A DNA stretch of 55,724 nucleotides from Prevotellaceae bacterium. GTDB lineage: Bacteria > Bacteroidota > Bacteroidia > Bacteroidales > Paludibacteraceae. Numbering within the stretch: position 1 is the first letter of the stretch; each line of letters starts with the position of its first letter. Under the pieces are notes generated by a model. It saw only the letters and a program-made list of their open reading frames with translations, had not been told where the DNA came from and ran no database searches. The stretch is taken from contig JAISVA010000029.1 in NCBI GenBank assembly GCA_031271815.1, positions 1-55,724 of the forward strand, read 5' to 3'. Below are positions 16,120-25,024 of the stretch, piece by piece. A program made the position numbers and the translations under genes.

Positions 16120-17190
16120 TCAGTCGGCCGCCTGTAACAAAATCAGCGAATGATTCATATTCCGGTAATGATTATAAATCAGTATGTTTTTAGCCGGTTG
16201 CCTTGTCCCCTTACGGAAAAGAACGGCAGCCGGTATTATTTTCTTTTTCAGAATAGTTGCTGCCAGCCACAATGCGAACGACGATGAGGTCATATACTCC
16301 CCGCATAAATGCTTGTAGTAAACAAGATTCGTGCTTTCGGGAATATATGCTGTTTCCAGTTCCGAATAGACCGAGTCTGTTACACAGTCGCCGTTTTTAC
16401 CCAAAATCACCGTATCTACATCCGATATTGCCAAATTATGTTTTGCGAGAAAAGAAGAAATCACGGCTTCCACTTCGGAACAGTTTTCCGGATGAAGGAA
16501 CGAATGAACGGCAGTCAACCGGGCGAATGTTTTTCCGGAACGTGTATTTCCCAACAGGAAAAATCCGGCGCCTTCGCCTGCAATCGTTCCGCGATGCGAA
16601 CCTTCAAAAAGGCTCAGGTTATCGACCGGCTCTTTTCTCCATGCATCAAGCAGGTTGTAAATATCGAAATAATGGGGTGAATATTCGTCAATTCCGCCTG
16701 CCAGAACGCACGATGCCTCTTTTTCGTTCAATAACATCAAAGCATCCTGCAGTGCATATTCGAATGAAGAGCCGCGATGGCAATAGGTATTGTTGTAGCC
16801 CTTAATCTGCTTCATCATAGCGATTTGCGCAGCAACTGTATTGTGCGACGAGTTGATAAACGGAATGGGCGAAAGCATCTGCTCATTCTCATTCAGTACC
16901 GACAGCAGGAATTTTTCCAAATCGACAATGCAGGCAAGTCCCGTTCCGACAACGATGGCATCAACCCCGGTATCCGGTAGATGATTCATACAAATGCTCG
17001 ATGCGCCCAATCCCATTTTCAGGATGCGCGACATACGGCGCAACTGCACGGGATTGATAAATTCCTTATATACCGGTTCAATGCACAGCAGATAAGGTTC
17101 GGACGATTGTCGTAAAGGCTGTTCAAGGAAACTTCCGCCGAACGTTTGTTGCGGCGAAATCAGCCCGGTTGAATTAATATAAGCAGCCAT
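16120..17190 (-). CDS. Chain-length-factor-like ketosynthase, non-catalytic
   Basis: A 356-residue thiolase-fold protein, shorter than FabF (~410). Aligned by hand with the ketosynthase next door, both catalytic histidines are gone: the HGTGT position reads GKNGD, and the GHTLAAAGA position reads GEYMTSSSF. The nucleophile region reads YCHRGSSFEYA in place of TACSSSAN, so a cysteine is nearby but the surroundings are altered. The glycine-rich end is replaced too. This is what is expected of a chain-length factor that pairs with an active ketosynthase, as in type II polyketide and aryl-polyene systems. It starts one base after the ketosynthase stop, supporting translational coupling and a heterodimer. 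Confidence 0.8.
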   Translation of the reverse strand: MAAYINSTGLISPQQTFGGSFLEQPLRQSSEPYLLCIEPVYKEFINPVQLRRMSRILKMGLGASSICMNHLPDTGVDAIVVGTGLACIVDLEKFLLSVLNENEQMLSPIPFINSSHNTVAAQIAMMKQIKGYNNTYCHRGSSFEYALQDALMLLNEKEASCVLAGGIDEYSPHYFDIYNLLDAWRKEPVDNLSLFEGSHRGTIAGEGAGFFLLGNTRSGKTFARLTAVHSFLHPENCSEVEAVISSFLAKHNLAISDVDTVILGKNGDCVTDSVYSELETAYIPESTNLVYYKHLCGEYMTSSSFALWLAATILKKKIIPAAVLFRKGTRQPAKNILIYNHYRNMNHSLILLQAAD

Positions 17191-17191
17191 A

Positions 17192-18367
17192 TCAAACGCG
17201 GGATATGATTAATGTTGAATTACTTCCTCCGAAACCGAACGAGTTGGAGAGGATGTGCGTGATGTTTCGTTTACCGACTTCTGTTTCAGGAGTAAAAGAA
17301 AGCTCCTCAGTGGGATTCTCCAACCGTAAATTCGGAAAAACGGTTTGATGCTTGATGGACAAAAGCGCAATAACCGCTTCGATGGCGCCGGCAGCCGCCA
17401 GGGTGTGCCCGGTGTAGCCTTTGGTCGAACTGACCAGCGGTATTTTCTCACAAAAAACGGTCTGAATGGCGTTGCCTTCGGAGAGGTCGTTGATTTGCGT
17501 TCCGGTTCCGTGTGCATTGATATAGTCGATTTCTCCGGGATCAATACCGGCAACTTCCAATGCTTTCCGGATGGTCATGATCGCACCCGAACCGTCGGGC
17601 GAAGAGGCAGTTTGATGGAATGCCTCGCAGCGGTTGGCATAGCCGGTTACCTCGCCGTAGATCGTTTTTCCGGCAGCCGACTCTTCCGATTCCAACACCA
17701 GGAATGCGGCTCCCTCGCCGATGGTTACGCCATTCCGGTCGCGGTCAAACGGCCGGCAACCGGAAGGCGAAACAATTTCCAGTGAGTTGAAACCGTTCAG
17801 TGTAAAACGGGTAAGCGCGTCGGTTCCGCCAACCAGCACACTGTCCAGCAATCCGTTTTTGATCATTCGCGCACCGGTCGTTATAGTGTTTGCAGAAGAA
17901 GAACAGGCGGTACTCATTGTTACCACGTTCGATTTTATGCCGAAATATCCGGCAATACGTTCTGCGCAATCCGCACACTCCAGCGACTGTATTTTTTCCG
18001 TATGTTGCGAAAGATCGTGGTAAAAACGCTCGTTCAGATCCATTCCGCCAACGGTGGTGGAACTCAATATGCCCATCTCCGGCAAGCGGGATTCGCAACC
18101 CGACATACGAACTGCTTCCTGCGCAGCAATCAAGCCAAGCAGAAACGTACGGCTGTATATCTCCTTGTGCGGAAGTCCGGTCAGCTGAATCAGCCCGTCA
18201 TTGCTTTTCTTTACTTCGGAAACAGGATACCGGCGAAGGGAAGTCTCCAAATAGGTGATTTCGCCGATTGCCGAACGTTTTTCCGTCAGCGACCGGAATG
18301 TCTCCTCCTCTCCGCAGCCGATGCCTGAAATGATTCCAAAACCTGTTATGAAAACGCGCCGGGTCAT
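17192..18367 (-). CDS. FabF-like beta-ketoacyl-ACP synthase (polyene type)
   Basis: A 391-residue condensing enzyme with a complete Cys-His-His triad: C155 in MSTACSSSANTI, H286 in NAHGTGTQ and H321 in GYTGHTLAAAG. The N-terminus (VFITGFGIISGIG) and C-terminus (NSFGFGGSNSTLI) are canonical. It should elongate an acyl chain on the adjacent ACP by malonyl condensation. It overlaps the ACP gene by four bases and is followed at one base by the chain-length-factor-like gene, forming a compact ACP-KS-CLF module. The reductase and dehydratase that would make conjugated double bonds are not in this cluster. Confidence 0.92.
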   Translation of the reverse strand: MTRRVFITGFGIISGIGCGEEETFRSLTEKRSAIGEITYLETSLRRYPVSEVKKSNDGLIQLTGLPHKEIYSRTFLLGLIAAQEAVRMSGCESRLPEMGILSSTTVGGMDLNERFYHDLSQHTEKIQSLECADCAERIAGYFGIKSNVVTMSTACSSSANTITTGARMIKNGLLDSVLVGGTDALTRFTLNGFNSLEIVSPSGCRPFDRDRNGVTIGEGAAFLVLESEESAAGKTIYGEVTGYANRCEAFHQTASSPDGSGAIMTIRKALEVAGIDPGEIDYINAHGTGTQINDLSEGNAIQTVFCEKIPLVSSTKGYTGHTLAAAGAIEAVIALLSIKHQTVFPNLRLENPTEELSFTPETEVGKRNITHILSNSFGFGGSNSTLIISRV

Positions 18368-18627
18368 TTTTTTCCTTCGGCTTCGATCAGTTGCGCCATT
18401 GTGCGGACGGAAGTCAGGATTTCCTTGCGTTTTTTCGGGTCCTCGATGCGGATTCCGTATTGTCTTTCCAGCAATAATATCAGTTCGATGGCATCAATCG
18501 AATCCAACCCAAGCCCCTCGACAAAAAGCGGTGCATCCGGATCAATATCTTCCGGGGTAATATCTTCTAAAGATAACGATTCGATGATTTGTGCCTTTAA
18601 TTGATTAATTAGTTCTTCTTGTGTCAT
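18364..18627 (-). CDS. Acyl carrier protein
   Basis: An 87-residue acyl carrier protein. The phosphopantetheine attachment serine is S43 in GLGLDSIDAIELI; acidic helices I and III are normal (ESLSLEDITPEDIDPD, RIEDPKKRKE). It carries the growing chain for the overlapping ketosynthase. No phosphopantetheinyl transferase is present in the window, so activation must come from elsewhere. The sequence TACGATTTG about 40 bases upstream is close to, but one base longer than, the TAnnTTTG element. Confidence 0.92.
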   Translation of the reverse strand: MTQEELINQLKAQIIESLSLEDITPEDIDPDAPLFVEGLGLDSIDAIELILLLERQYGIRIEDPKKRKEILTSVRTMAQLIEAEGKK

Positions 18628-18679
18628 TTTATTTTAATAATTTATTTGATTAACCTTATTTTTCAAATCGTATGTTTAT

Positions 18680-18714
18680 TGTCCTGTAAACACAGGGACA
18701 GTGCCGAAGCGGCT
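18680..18714 (-). terminator. Possible weak terminator of the C10 protease gene
   Basis: On the minus strand, GCCGCTTCGGC and then TGTCCCTGTGTTTACAGGACA form two short hairpins between the protease stop and the ACP gene. There is no long U tract, so termination is uncertain. Confidence 0.3.
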
Positions 18715-18727
18715 TTGCAAAGTGGGC

Positions 18728-21409
18728 TTACAAAGGCTTCACTATTATTTTTTCTACATGTTGATAACCTTTTTTACCAATAAAGTAAAGTAACCAGCTA
18801 CCCGAACTTAAATCGGAAGTATTGATTTGATAATCAGTTGTTTCCGGTAGGTGTAATTGTTTTCTTAACACACCATTTATATCATAAATATTCAAAATAC
18901 CGCCGGTCAATTCTTCGTGTAAAACTATTTTCACATTGTCGCCCTGTTTAACAAGGTTCGGATAGACCTGGGAAACAAGCATTTCTACATTGAATATATT
19001 CGTCGGTATTCCGGAGCAATCGCCATCCGATATTATTGTTACCGGTATATCATTCAAATATTGGGTTGTCGAATAAGGAGCTACTTTTTTCAGTTCTCCG
19101 GTAGCGCTTTTTTGGAATAATGTCATTGTGTAATCGTCACAAGCAGAGGTTATGCGAGGCGACATGAAAGTAAAAGAACGCGTCTCGGGGAACAAAAATA
19201 AACTCTGTGGAACGAAAAGAATTTGCCTGTCTATCCATTCGACCAAATTTCCGTCGGTATCGCACAATCCAAGACCGATTTCCCCGATAAAACCGGTCAG
19301 AGCGGCATCGTTACGCAATGTGAATGTTACCTCCAACGGCTCTTCGCGCTTTATGGGATTTTGCGCAAAAATAAAGGTTGCATTTTCCTGTCCGAACAAT
19401 CTCAGATTTGAACCGTCGGGAACAATTCCGTCTTTCACTTCCACATTCAAGCGGTCAATTATGATGTCTGAATTTCCGTCAATGAAATTCCATTCAGTAC
19501 TGCCCGTTGCCCTCTCAACTGCCCTCAATGTATAACTCCCTGCCGGCACAGCGGAAGATATGGCAGATGTAATTGAAACTGGAGCCTGAGAGTCTACCCC
19601 AAGTACATTACCTGTTCCTGAGTCTGTACCTGTGATTTCTACTATTTGGTTATTGTTATCAATCAATGCAATGCCAAAACAACCTTCAAATGCCTTGATT
19701 CCGAAATTTTTTACCTGCATGCTTACTGAAAAAACCTCCCCTCTATCTATCGAAACGACAGTTGAGGATAAGTTGTCGTATAAGGTCAATTCATATTCGG
19801 TTCTGATATTGCTTTTCACTTCAATGTCCAATCTGTCTATTCCATCAAGACGTGCGGTTACAATTTCCCATTCTCCTTCAGGCGGTTTCATCATTACCCT
19901 TAATTTATAATTTCCAGGCACTACATTTTCCGAAACAAAACAGGTTGCATTTGTTGAACGTTTTTCTCCTGATTTACCCGAAAAAAGAGAAGGAAAATCC
20001 CCGGAATATATCATTTCCACGATTTCATCATTCCCGTTTACTAAAGCGATACCTGCGGTTCCTGCCAAAGAAGGATTTAGTCCAACGTTCGTTATTATGA
20101 ATTCTACCGAAAACAGTTCATTCCTGTCAACCGATTGGGACGAAGAAGAAAATTCATCGGCGGATGAATTCCAATTTTCCAATTTTAATTCTCCCGGCAC
20201 AGGCAAGCCTCCTTCATCCGGCTTAATGTCTATAACAATTTCCTGGGCAGCACTGTAATTGCCGTTACCGGCGCCAGTACCTCCCGAACCCGGATTTAAC
20301 GCGGTAGTCAGATAATAACCGTCACATGAACCGCCCCAGCCAAAGTTGAAATGAAAATATCCATCTTCGTCATATCCGTCACAAATAAACGAATGGGCAG
20401 ACTCAAATGAACCTCCTCCATACAATAGCGGCTGCCCTTTATCTAACTGTTTTTTTAACTCATTATCCCAGGCCGCATCTTCATAAAAACACCGTTTTTT
20501 TAACTGAATACCTGCATCATAATAAAAATGATTGACTAACGATCTTGTTGCATCGCGATATGATGCACCACTCGAGTTCGACCAATAGGACATTCTGACA
20601 CTTACTCCACAATGATACATAAGAGTAGCAACTGCACTGTTTTGTGCCAAAGTTTCGGTACCGGAATAGATGTCTAACATATTGTCCCAGCCATAATCTA
20701 CATTAAACTCGACAGAAGGGACATTAATATCTTCGTTGTAGCCCGTTTGATATGCCTGACTTGCTCCTGTGCCTCGAATCGGATAATTATAATATTTCAT
20801 TATTTGCGCCATGGCAGTTGCAACACAACCGGTAGGAGTTCTTCCTCCCAGACCGTTCAACGGAAACTGTGTTTTCGGACACAGGTTATTGTAAGGCGGA
20901 TTTTGGTTCCATGTTGTTTGTATCAGCGGCTCAACAATCACATTGCCCGAACGTAAGCTCAACCGGCTACTGTTTTCGGTCAGATAAGCATCCCACGCCA
21001 TTTTAATTTTTTCTGTTTGCTGCAGGTCATTTTCAATGGCATACGCTATTTCCTGTTGTAAATACTCCATCCAATAGGTAAAGGCAGGCGGAAAGGCGCT
21101 TTCATCATAATTGCCGCTGTCCGAATAGCCGAGTACAGGCATTGCCACGTCATCGCCCGATACAATTATAAATCCGTTGCCCTCAGCCTTGTTAAAAACG
21201 TAGTAATTATTTTCGGACGAAGCTGATTTTACCAGAGTCAGGCGATTTTCAGATCTGACGGATATGTTCCTAAGTTGGGAATCTTTCGATTCGGTATGAT
21301 TTCGTGCTACTCTTTCGGCATTCTCAACGTCTATTTTTTTTGCCCATAAGAAAGAGGGAAAAAGGCAAAGAAATATTATACTTACTGTCAAAAATTTAAT
21401 TTTTATCAT
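18728..21409 (-). CDS. C10 (streptopain-like) cysteine protease with T9SS tail
   Basis: An 893-residue secreted protease. A signal peptide (residues 1-23, LCLFPSFLWA) is followed by the Spi-like inhibitory propeptide (about 25-150) with YYVFNKAEGNGFIIVSGDD, then the peptidase C10 domain: the catalytic Cys195 in RTPTGCVATAMAQIMKYY and His339 in SAHSFICDGY, plus HFNFGWGGSCDGYY. A series of Ig-like CARDB-type domains (about 410-790) precedes a C-terminal T9SS sorting domain (VYPNLVKQGDN ... SSGSWLLYFIGKKG). Relatives include SpeB and Bacteroidales interpain/periodontain-type enzymes. It sits between the ABC permease and the ACP gene of the pigment cluster in the same orientation. No promoter of the TAnnTTTG type is evident. 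It is probably an insertion unrelated to the pathway. Confidence 0.92.
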   Translation of the reverse strand: MIKIKFLTVSIIFLCLFPSFLWAKKIDVENAERVARNHTESKDSQLRNISVRSENRLTLVKSASSENNYYVFNKAEGNGFIIVSGDDVAMPVLGYSDSGNYDESAFPPAFTYWMEYLQQEIAYAIENDLQQTEKIKMAWDAYLTENSSRLSLRSGNVIVEPLIQTTWNQNPPYNNLCPKTQFPLNGLGGRTPTGCVATAMAQIMKYYNYPIRGTGASQAYQTGYNEDINVPSVEFNVDYGWDNMLDIYSGTETLAQNSAVATLMYHCGVSVRMSYWSNSSGASYRDATRSLVNHFYYDAGIQLKKRCFYEDAAWDNELKKQLDKGQPLLYGGGSFESAHSFICDGYDEDGYFHFNFGWGGSCDGYYLTTALNPGSGGTGAGNGNYSAAQEIVIDIKPDEGGLPVPGELKLENWNSSADEFSSSSQSVDRNELFSVEFIITNVGLNPSLAGTAGIALVNGNDEIVEMIYSGDFPSLFSGKSGEKRSTNATCFVSENVVPGNYKLRVMMKPPEGEWEIVTARLDGIDRLDIEVKSNIRTEYELTLYDNLSSTVVSIDRGEVFSVSMQVKNFGIKAFEGCFGIALIDNNNQIVEITGTDSGTGNVLGVDSQAPVSITSAISSAVPAGSYTLRAVERATGSTEWNFIDGNSDIIIDRLNVEVKDGIVPDGSNLRLFGQENATFIFAQNPIKREEPLEVTFTLRNDAALTGFIGEIGLGLCDTDGNLVEWIDRQILFVPQSLFLFPETRSFTFMSPRITSACDDYTMTLFQKSATGELKKVAPYSTTQYLNDIPVTIISDGDCSGIPTNIFNVEMLVSQVYPNLVKQGDNVKIVLHEELTGGILNIYDINGVLRKQLHLPETTDYQINTSDLSSGSWLLYFIGKKGYQHVEKIIVKPL

Positions 21410-21538
21410 ATTTTTTATCGTTTTTTGTTGTCTGATGCCACCAGGTAGCCTGCAATGCTCCTACTCACTCTCCAATTGCATTGCGATGTCCGGCTTACAG
21501 ACATTTTAGCTATTTGTCTATCTATTAAAAAGGGAGCA

Positions 21539-22810
21539 TCAATTATCAAACCTTTTCCGTTTGTCATAAATAACAGCAACAGCAGAGCATATTACGAAAA
21601 ACAAAAGTAACGCAATGCTTTCCGGTAAAACGGAGTACCAATTGCCGTCACGTACAAATATACCATAAAATCCGCTCAATCCCCAATTTAACGGCGACAA
21701 TTTGCTGATAATCTGCATTACATACGGCATCACAAACGTGGGAATCCAAACTCCGCCGATTGCTGCCAGGATTACGACTGATATGGATCCGAATATGGCT
21801 GCCTGCTGGTTGCTTGTCGCTATTTTCCCAATCGCGATGCCATATCCGATTGCTGCCAATGAAGCGGAAACGGACATTAAAACCAATGCTAACACGCTGT
21901 GTCCCATTGTTAACGCAGGAAGTCCCAACATCGGAAGAACGTATTTCCCCATGATGAACATCAGCGTTAATTGCAACAGGCAGACTGCCAGGTAAACGAT
22001 AATTTTGCTCAACAGATACAGCCAATAGGGACAGGGCATTGTCAATAATCGGGTGAAACTGCCGTCTTCGCGCTCCTTAATGATGTTTCCGGAAAGTGAA
22101 ATCACGATAAAAAATACGGCGAACATTCCCCACGCCGGCACATTGTGCTGCACGGAATTGGGAATAATCCGCGCTTCATCCAGCTTGGCATATTGCTCTT
22201 TTATCTGTACGGGATTACTGTTTATCCGGATATTTCCTACCGGGAAAGGAATTAATTTATTTACCTCTTTGGTTACTTCTCCGAGTACAAATTCATTTTG
22301 CAGCGAGGCTGCGTGTTCGCGCATGGTACTCATTAGCGTTTCTTTAAATGAATTTTTGGTGGTCGGGTCAATGTAGATGCGTATTGCCGGCGAATCGGTT
22401 ACGGTTGAATCGGAGATGCCTGAAAATGTCTGCATGACACTTTTTTGCACATTCTCCCGGATATATTTTGTCGTATTTTCGGGAATGACAATTCCGATTT
22501 GATAATCTCCTTTGGCGACCGACTTTTCCAATGCCTCCTCGGTGAGCGGCTCGCCGCCTGTTTTTGTTACAACGTTGAAAACAGGCGTTGATAGAATATT
22601 GCGTTCCACGGCGTTGCCCAGCGAATCCTTATCGGCGTTCAGCAAAAGCAACGGAACGCGGCTTTCGTTGATCGAATTAAACGTACTGTCTTGCAGATAG
22701 GCCATCAGCGCTACCAGCGAAAGAGGCATCAAAAACATCATCGCCAATCCCGCCAAATCGCGTATCAGCAACAGATAATCTTTGTATAATAATGCTTTTA
22801 ATTTTCGCAT
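21539..22810 (-). CDS. ABC-2 type transporter permease
   Basis: About 423 residues from the ATG at 22810 (MRKLKALLYKDYLLLIRD); the longer frame adds an unlikely leader. The layout is that of the ABC2_membrane_3 family: an N-terminal membrane segment (about 20-40), a large periplasmic domain (about 45-230), then five membrane helices (about 232-425), with the conserved IIKEREDGSFTRLLTMP loop. With the ATPase 130 bp upstream it forms a half-transporter exporter, probably moving the lipid product across the inner membrane. Flexirubin/aryl-polyene clusters commonly carry such a pair. It is followed by the C10 protease gene 129 bases downstream. Confidence 0.88.
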   Translation of the reverse strand: MRKLKALLYKDYLLLIRDLAGLAMMFLMPLSLVALMAYLQDSTFNSINESRVPLLLLNADKDSLGNAVERNILSTPVFNVVTKTGGEPLTEEALEKSVAKGDYQIGIVIPENTTKYIRENVQKSVMQTFSGISDSTVTDSPAIRIYIDPTTKNSFKETLMSTMREHAASLQNEFVLGEVTKEVNKLIPFPVGNIRINSNPVQIKEQYAKLDEARIIPNSVQHNVPAWGMFAVFFIVISLSGNIIKEREDGSFTRLLTMPCPYWLYLLSKIIVYLAVCLLQLTLMFIMGKYVLPMLGLPALTMGHSVLALVLMSVSASLAAIGYGIAIGKIATSNQQAAIFGSISVVILAAIGGVWIPTFVMPYVMQIISKLSPLNWGLSGFYGIFVRDGNWYSVLPESIALLLFFVICSAVAVIYDKRKRFDN

Positions 22811-22942
22811 AAATCCGTTAAATTGTAAATAAGCACAAAGGCGCAAAGTGCACAAATAGGAATAAAAACGTTGTGTTCTTCCTGTCTTTGTGTTAAATAT
22901 ATATCCATATATAATATTTATGTATGTAGAATAACTGTCATG

Positions 22943-23680
22943 TTAATCTCTCAAATCCTTGCCCGTTTTCAACAAAAACAACGCCTCCAGGTTTTCCGCG
23001 TGTTCCGTTTCAATCAACTGTTTGGGTTCTCCGTTGCAAATTACACGCCCGTTATCAACCAGCGCAATAGAAGTGCAAAATGTTTCTGCCTCATTCAAGT
23101 GGTGCGAGGTATAGACAATGGTGGTTCCCGCCCTGTTTATCTCTTTCAGGTTTTCGATGATAACGTGGCGCGACTGCACGTCGATCCCAACCGTCGGTTC
23201 GTCTAAGAACAGCAACCGCGGACGGTGCAGCAACCCGGCAATCAGGTTTACCCTTCGTTTCATTCCGCCCGAATAGTGGACGATTTTCCGGTTTTTGTTT
23301 TTCTCTAATCCGAAAAGGGAAAGCAATTCGTCAATCCGCTCGTTCAACACTTTTTTTTCTATTCCGTAAATGCCGCCGAATATTTTCAAATTTTCATAAG
23401 CCGTCAAAGTCGGATAAAGCGCAATATCCTGCGGCACAACGCCGATCAGCGGCTTTATGCTATCCATTTCATCTTTCACGGAATATCCGGCAATCCGCAC
23501 TTCTCCTCTGTCAAATGAACGCAAACCGCACAAAATGCTGATAGTCGTTGTTTTTCCGGCGCCGTTAGGACCCAACAGACCGAAGATTTTCCCTTCTTCA
23601 ACCGTAAGGGACAATCCATCCACCGAGGGATTTTTGTTTCCACGGTAAAGTTTGTACAGGTCTTTTATTTCGATAATCAT
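22943..23680 (-). CDS. ABC transporter ATP-binding protein
   Basis: About 245 residues from the ATG at 23680 (MIIEIKDLYKLYRGN); an upstream TTG is unlikely. All ABC motifs are present: Walker A GPNGAGKTT, Q-loop IGVVPQDIALYP, signature HYSGGMKRR, Walker B LLFLDEPTVGID and switch SHHLNE. It belongs to the ABC-2 exporter (CcmA/DRA) group and energises the adjacent permease. The 130-bp spacer to the permease contains a degenerate CACAAAGGCGCAAAG hairpin of the kind seen elsewhere in the window. Confidence 0.93.
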   Translation of the reverse strand: MIIEIKDLYKLYRGNKNPSVDGLSLTVEEGKIFGLLGPNGAGKTTTISILCGLRSFDRGEVRIAGYSVKDEMDSIKPLIGVVPQDIALYPTLTAYENLKIFGGIYGIEKKVLNERIDELLSLFGLEKNKNRKIVHYSGGMKRRVNLIAGLLHRPRLLFLDEPTVGIDVQSRHVIIENLKEINRAGTTIVYTSHHLNEAETFCTSIALVDNGRVICNGEPKQLIETEHAENLEALFLLKTGKDLRD

Positions 23681-23743
23681 AAATAAATTCAAAAATTTAT
23701 TATTTTACTCGTCAATTCGAAAAAGTTAATATCTTTGTGGCAG

Positions 23744-23811
23744 AGTTCGTTTCTCATTGTGAGAAAAGGAAATCGAAAAACGCAAATCTCGAAGTTCTGC
23801 GTTTTTTGCTT
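23744..23811 (+). ncRNA. Candidate small RNA antiparallel to the cluster
   Basis: This lies in the 330-bp gap upstream of the ABC ATPase gene, on the plus strand. TATCTTTG (23730-23737) matches the -7 consensus. About seven bases on, a ~68-nt transcript would contain a hairpin TTTCTCA-TTG-TGAGAAA and end in a terminator stem AAAACGCA/TGCGTTTT with a T6 run. No reading frame of note is inside. The remainder of the gap (23812-24010) is AT-rich with an AACTTCGCG/CGCGTTTTAGCGAAG imperfect palindrome near 23985-24003. Confidence 0.45.
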
Positions 23812-24010
23812 TTATAGCATACTTGGTAATCTCCTTTTATACTTTTTCATTATTTTATCACAAGCAGCACCGTTGCCTTCCAGACAATATGCTGTGAGCA
23901 GATAATACTCATTTTTCTTCCGCATCGGTTCTAAAACGATCACATATTATTTTTCACCTTGTCGGTCGTTTCATTAAAATCAAAACTTCGCGTTTTAGCG
24001 AAGATTTGTC

Positions 24011-25021
24011 TCACACTACCTCTTTCAACTCCCTGAAAAACTTCTCTTCCAGCGTCGCAATCTGATACAAAATATCTCCCAACTCATTATAAGTATATTG
24101 CTCTCCTTGCCGTTTTTTGAAAACACGGGCGGCTTTGTAGGCGAAATCGCGCCAGAGGTCGCCGATTTCGGTCATCCGCTTCGAAAAGTCGTTGAGTTCC
24201 GGAATGCCGGTAACCGGGGCTGACTGTTGCAGGAACGCGGCGTACATATAGCGGAAACCCGCACCGCCGGTACCGATTTCTTCCAGCATACGGATAACCT
24301 GGGCTAAATTGAATGCTGCTTTTCTAGCGCCCATTTTTTCTTCCCAGGTACGTATTTTCTTTGATAGATAGTAAATGCCGTTGACGCCGAAATAGGGAAT
24401 CCATTTCGGCTGCGAAACCATATTCCAGCAGTTTTTCCGGATGGCTTTCCGGATGATGGGAGCCAGGTCGGGAAGTTCTTCCGGAACCGTTTCAATCCAG
24501 TACATTTGCCCGAACAGCGGATAAGTTCCGCCTTTGGAAAAACGAACCCGCTTCAAATCCCTGGCAGAGATGGTTACCTTTTCGATCGCGTTGGGGTCGC
24601 TCACGGTGTAAATACCTTCGCTGTTCTTATCAATAATGCAAATATTATGACCGTTGAAGTGAAAACGGTATTCGATCGGCATGTAAGGCAGGTAGTACAT
24701 GCCCACGACACATGCTACTGGCGTACCTGCGAGCAGCACTTCGTCCATTTTTTGCATTGCACGGTCTTCATTCAGAAAACGCTTTATTTTTCGCCTAAAG
24801 CCCAGGCGGGAAGAGATACGCGAAAAGAGTACGCCCGGAAACGTGCGAAAGGAAGTAACCGCCATTCCCGACAGTTTTACAAACGGAATATGAGAAAAAA
24901 ACAGTCCGCTTGCCAGTCCGAAAATCATTGGTTCGGAAATATCAAAACCGTAAAATCTCAATAAATTGGCAATCACGCCATTTTCGCAATGGGCAGCCGG
25001 TTTGTGTTCAAAAGCTTTCAT
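24011..25021 (-). CDS. BtrH-like N-terminal domain acyltransferase
   Basis: A 336-residue protein of the BtrH_N/DUF4872 architecture. The N-terminal papain-like part begins with HKPAAHCENGVIANLLRFYG, where Cys12 is the likely nucleophile, and HFNGHNICIIDK supplies the conserved His. The C-terminal half (about 190-330) is helical with ALARGE-like KKRQGEQYTYNELG. BtrH itself moves an acyl group from an ACP to an aminoglycoside amine, so this protein may release the product from the ACP or transfer it to an acceptor. It is a regular member of Bacteroidota flexirubin-type clusters. It starts three bases after the upstream small gene. Confidence 0.82.
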   Translation of the reverse strand: MKAFEHKPAAHCENGVIANLLRFYGFDISEPMIFGLASGLFFSHIPFVKLSGMAVTSFRTFPGVLFSRISSRLGFRRKIKRFLNEDRAMQKMDEVLLAGTPVACVVGMYYLPYMPIEYRFHFNGHNICIIDKNSEGIYTVSDPNAIEKVTISARDLKRVRFSKGGTYPLFGQMYWIETVPEELPDLAPIIRKAIRKNCWNMVSQPKWIPYFGVNGIYYLSKKIRTWEEKMGARKAAFNLAQVIRMLEEIGTGGAGFRYMYAAFLQQSAPVTGIPELNDFSKRMTEIGDLWRDFAYKAARVFKKRQGEQYTYNELGDILYQIATLEEKFFRELKEVV

Positions 25022-25024
25022 TTG

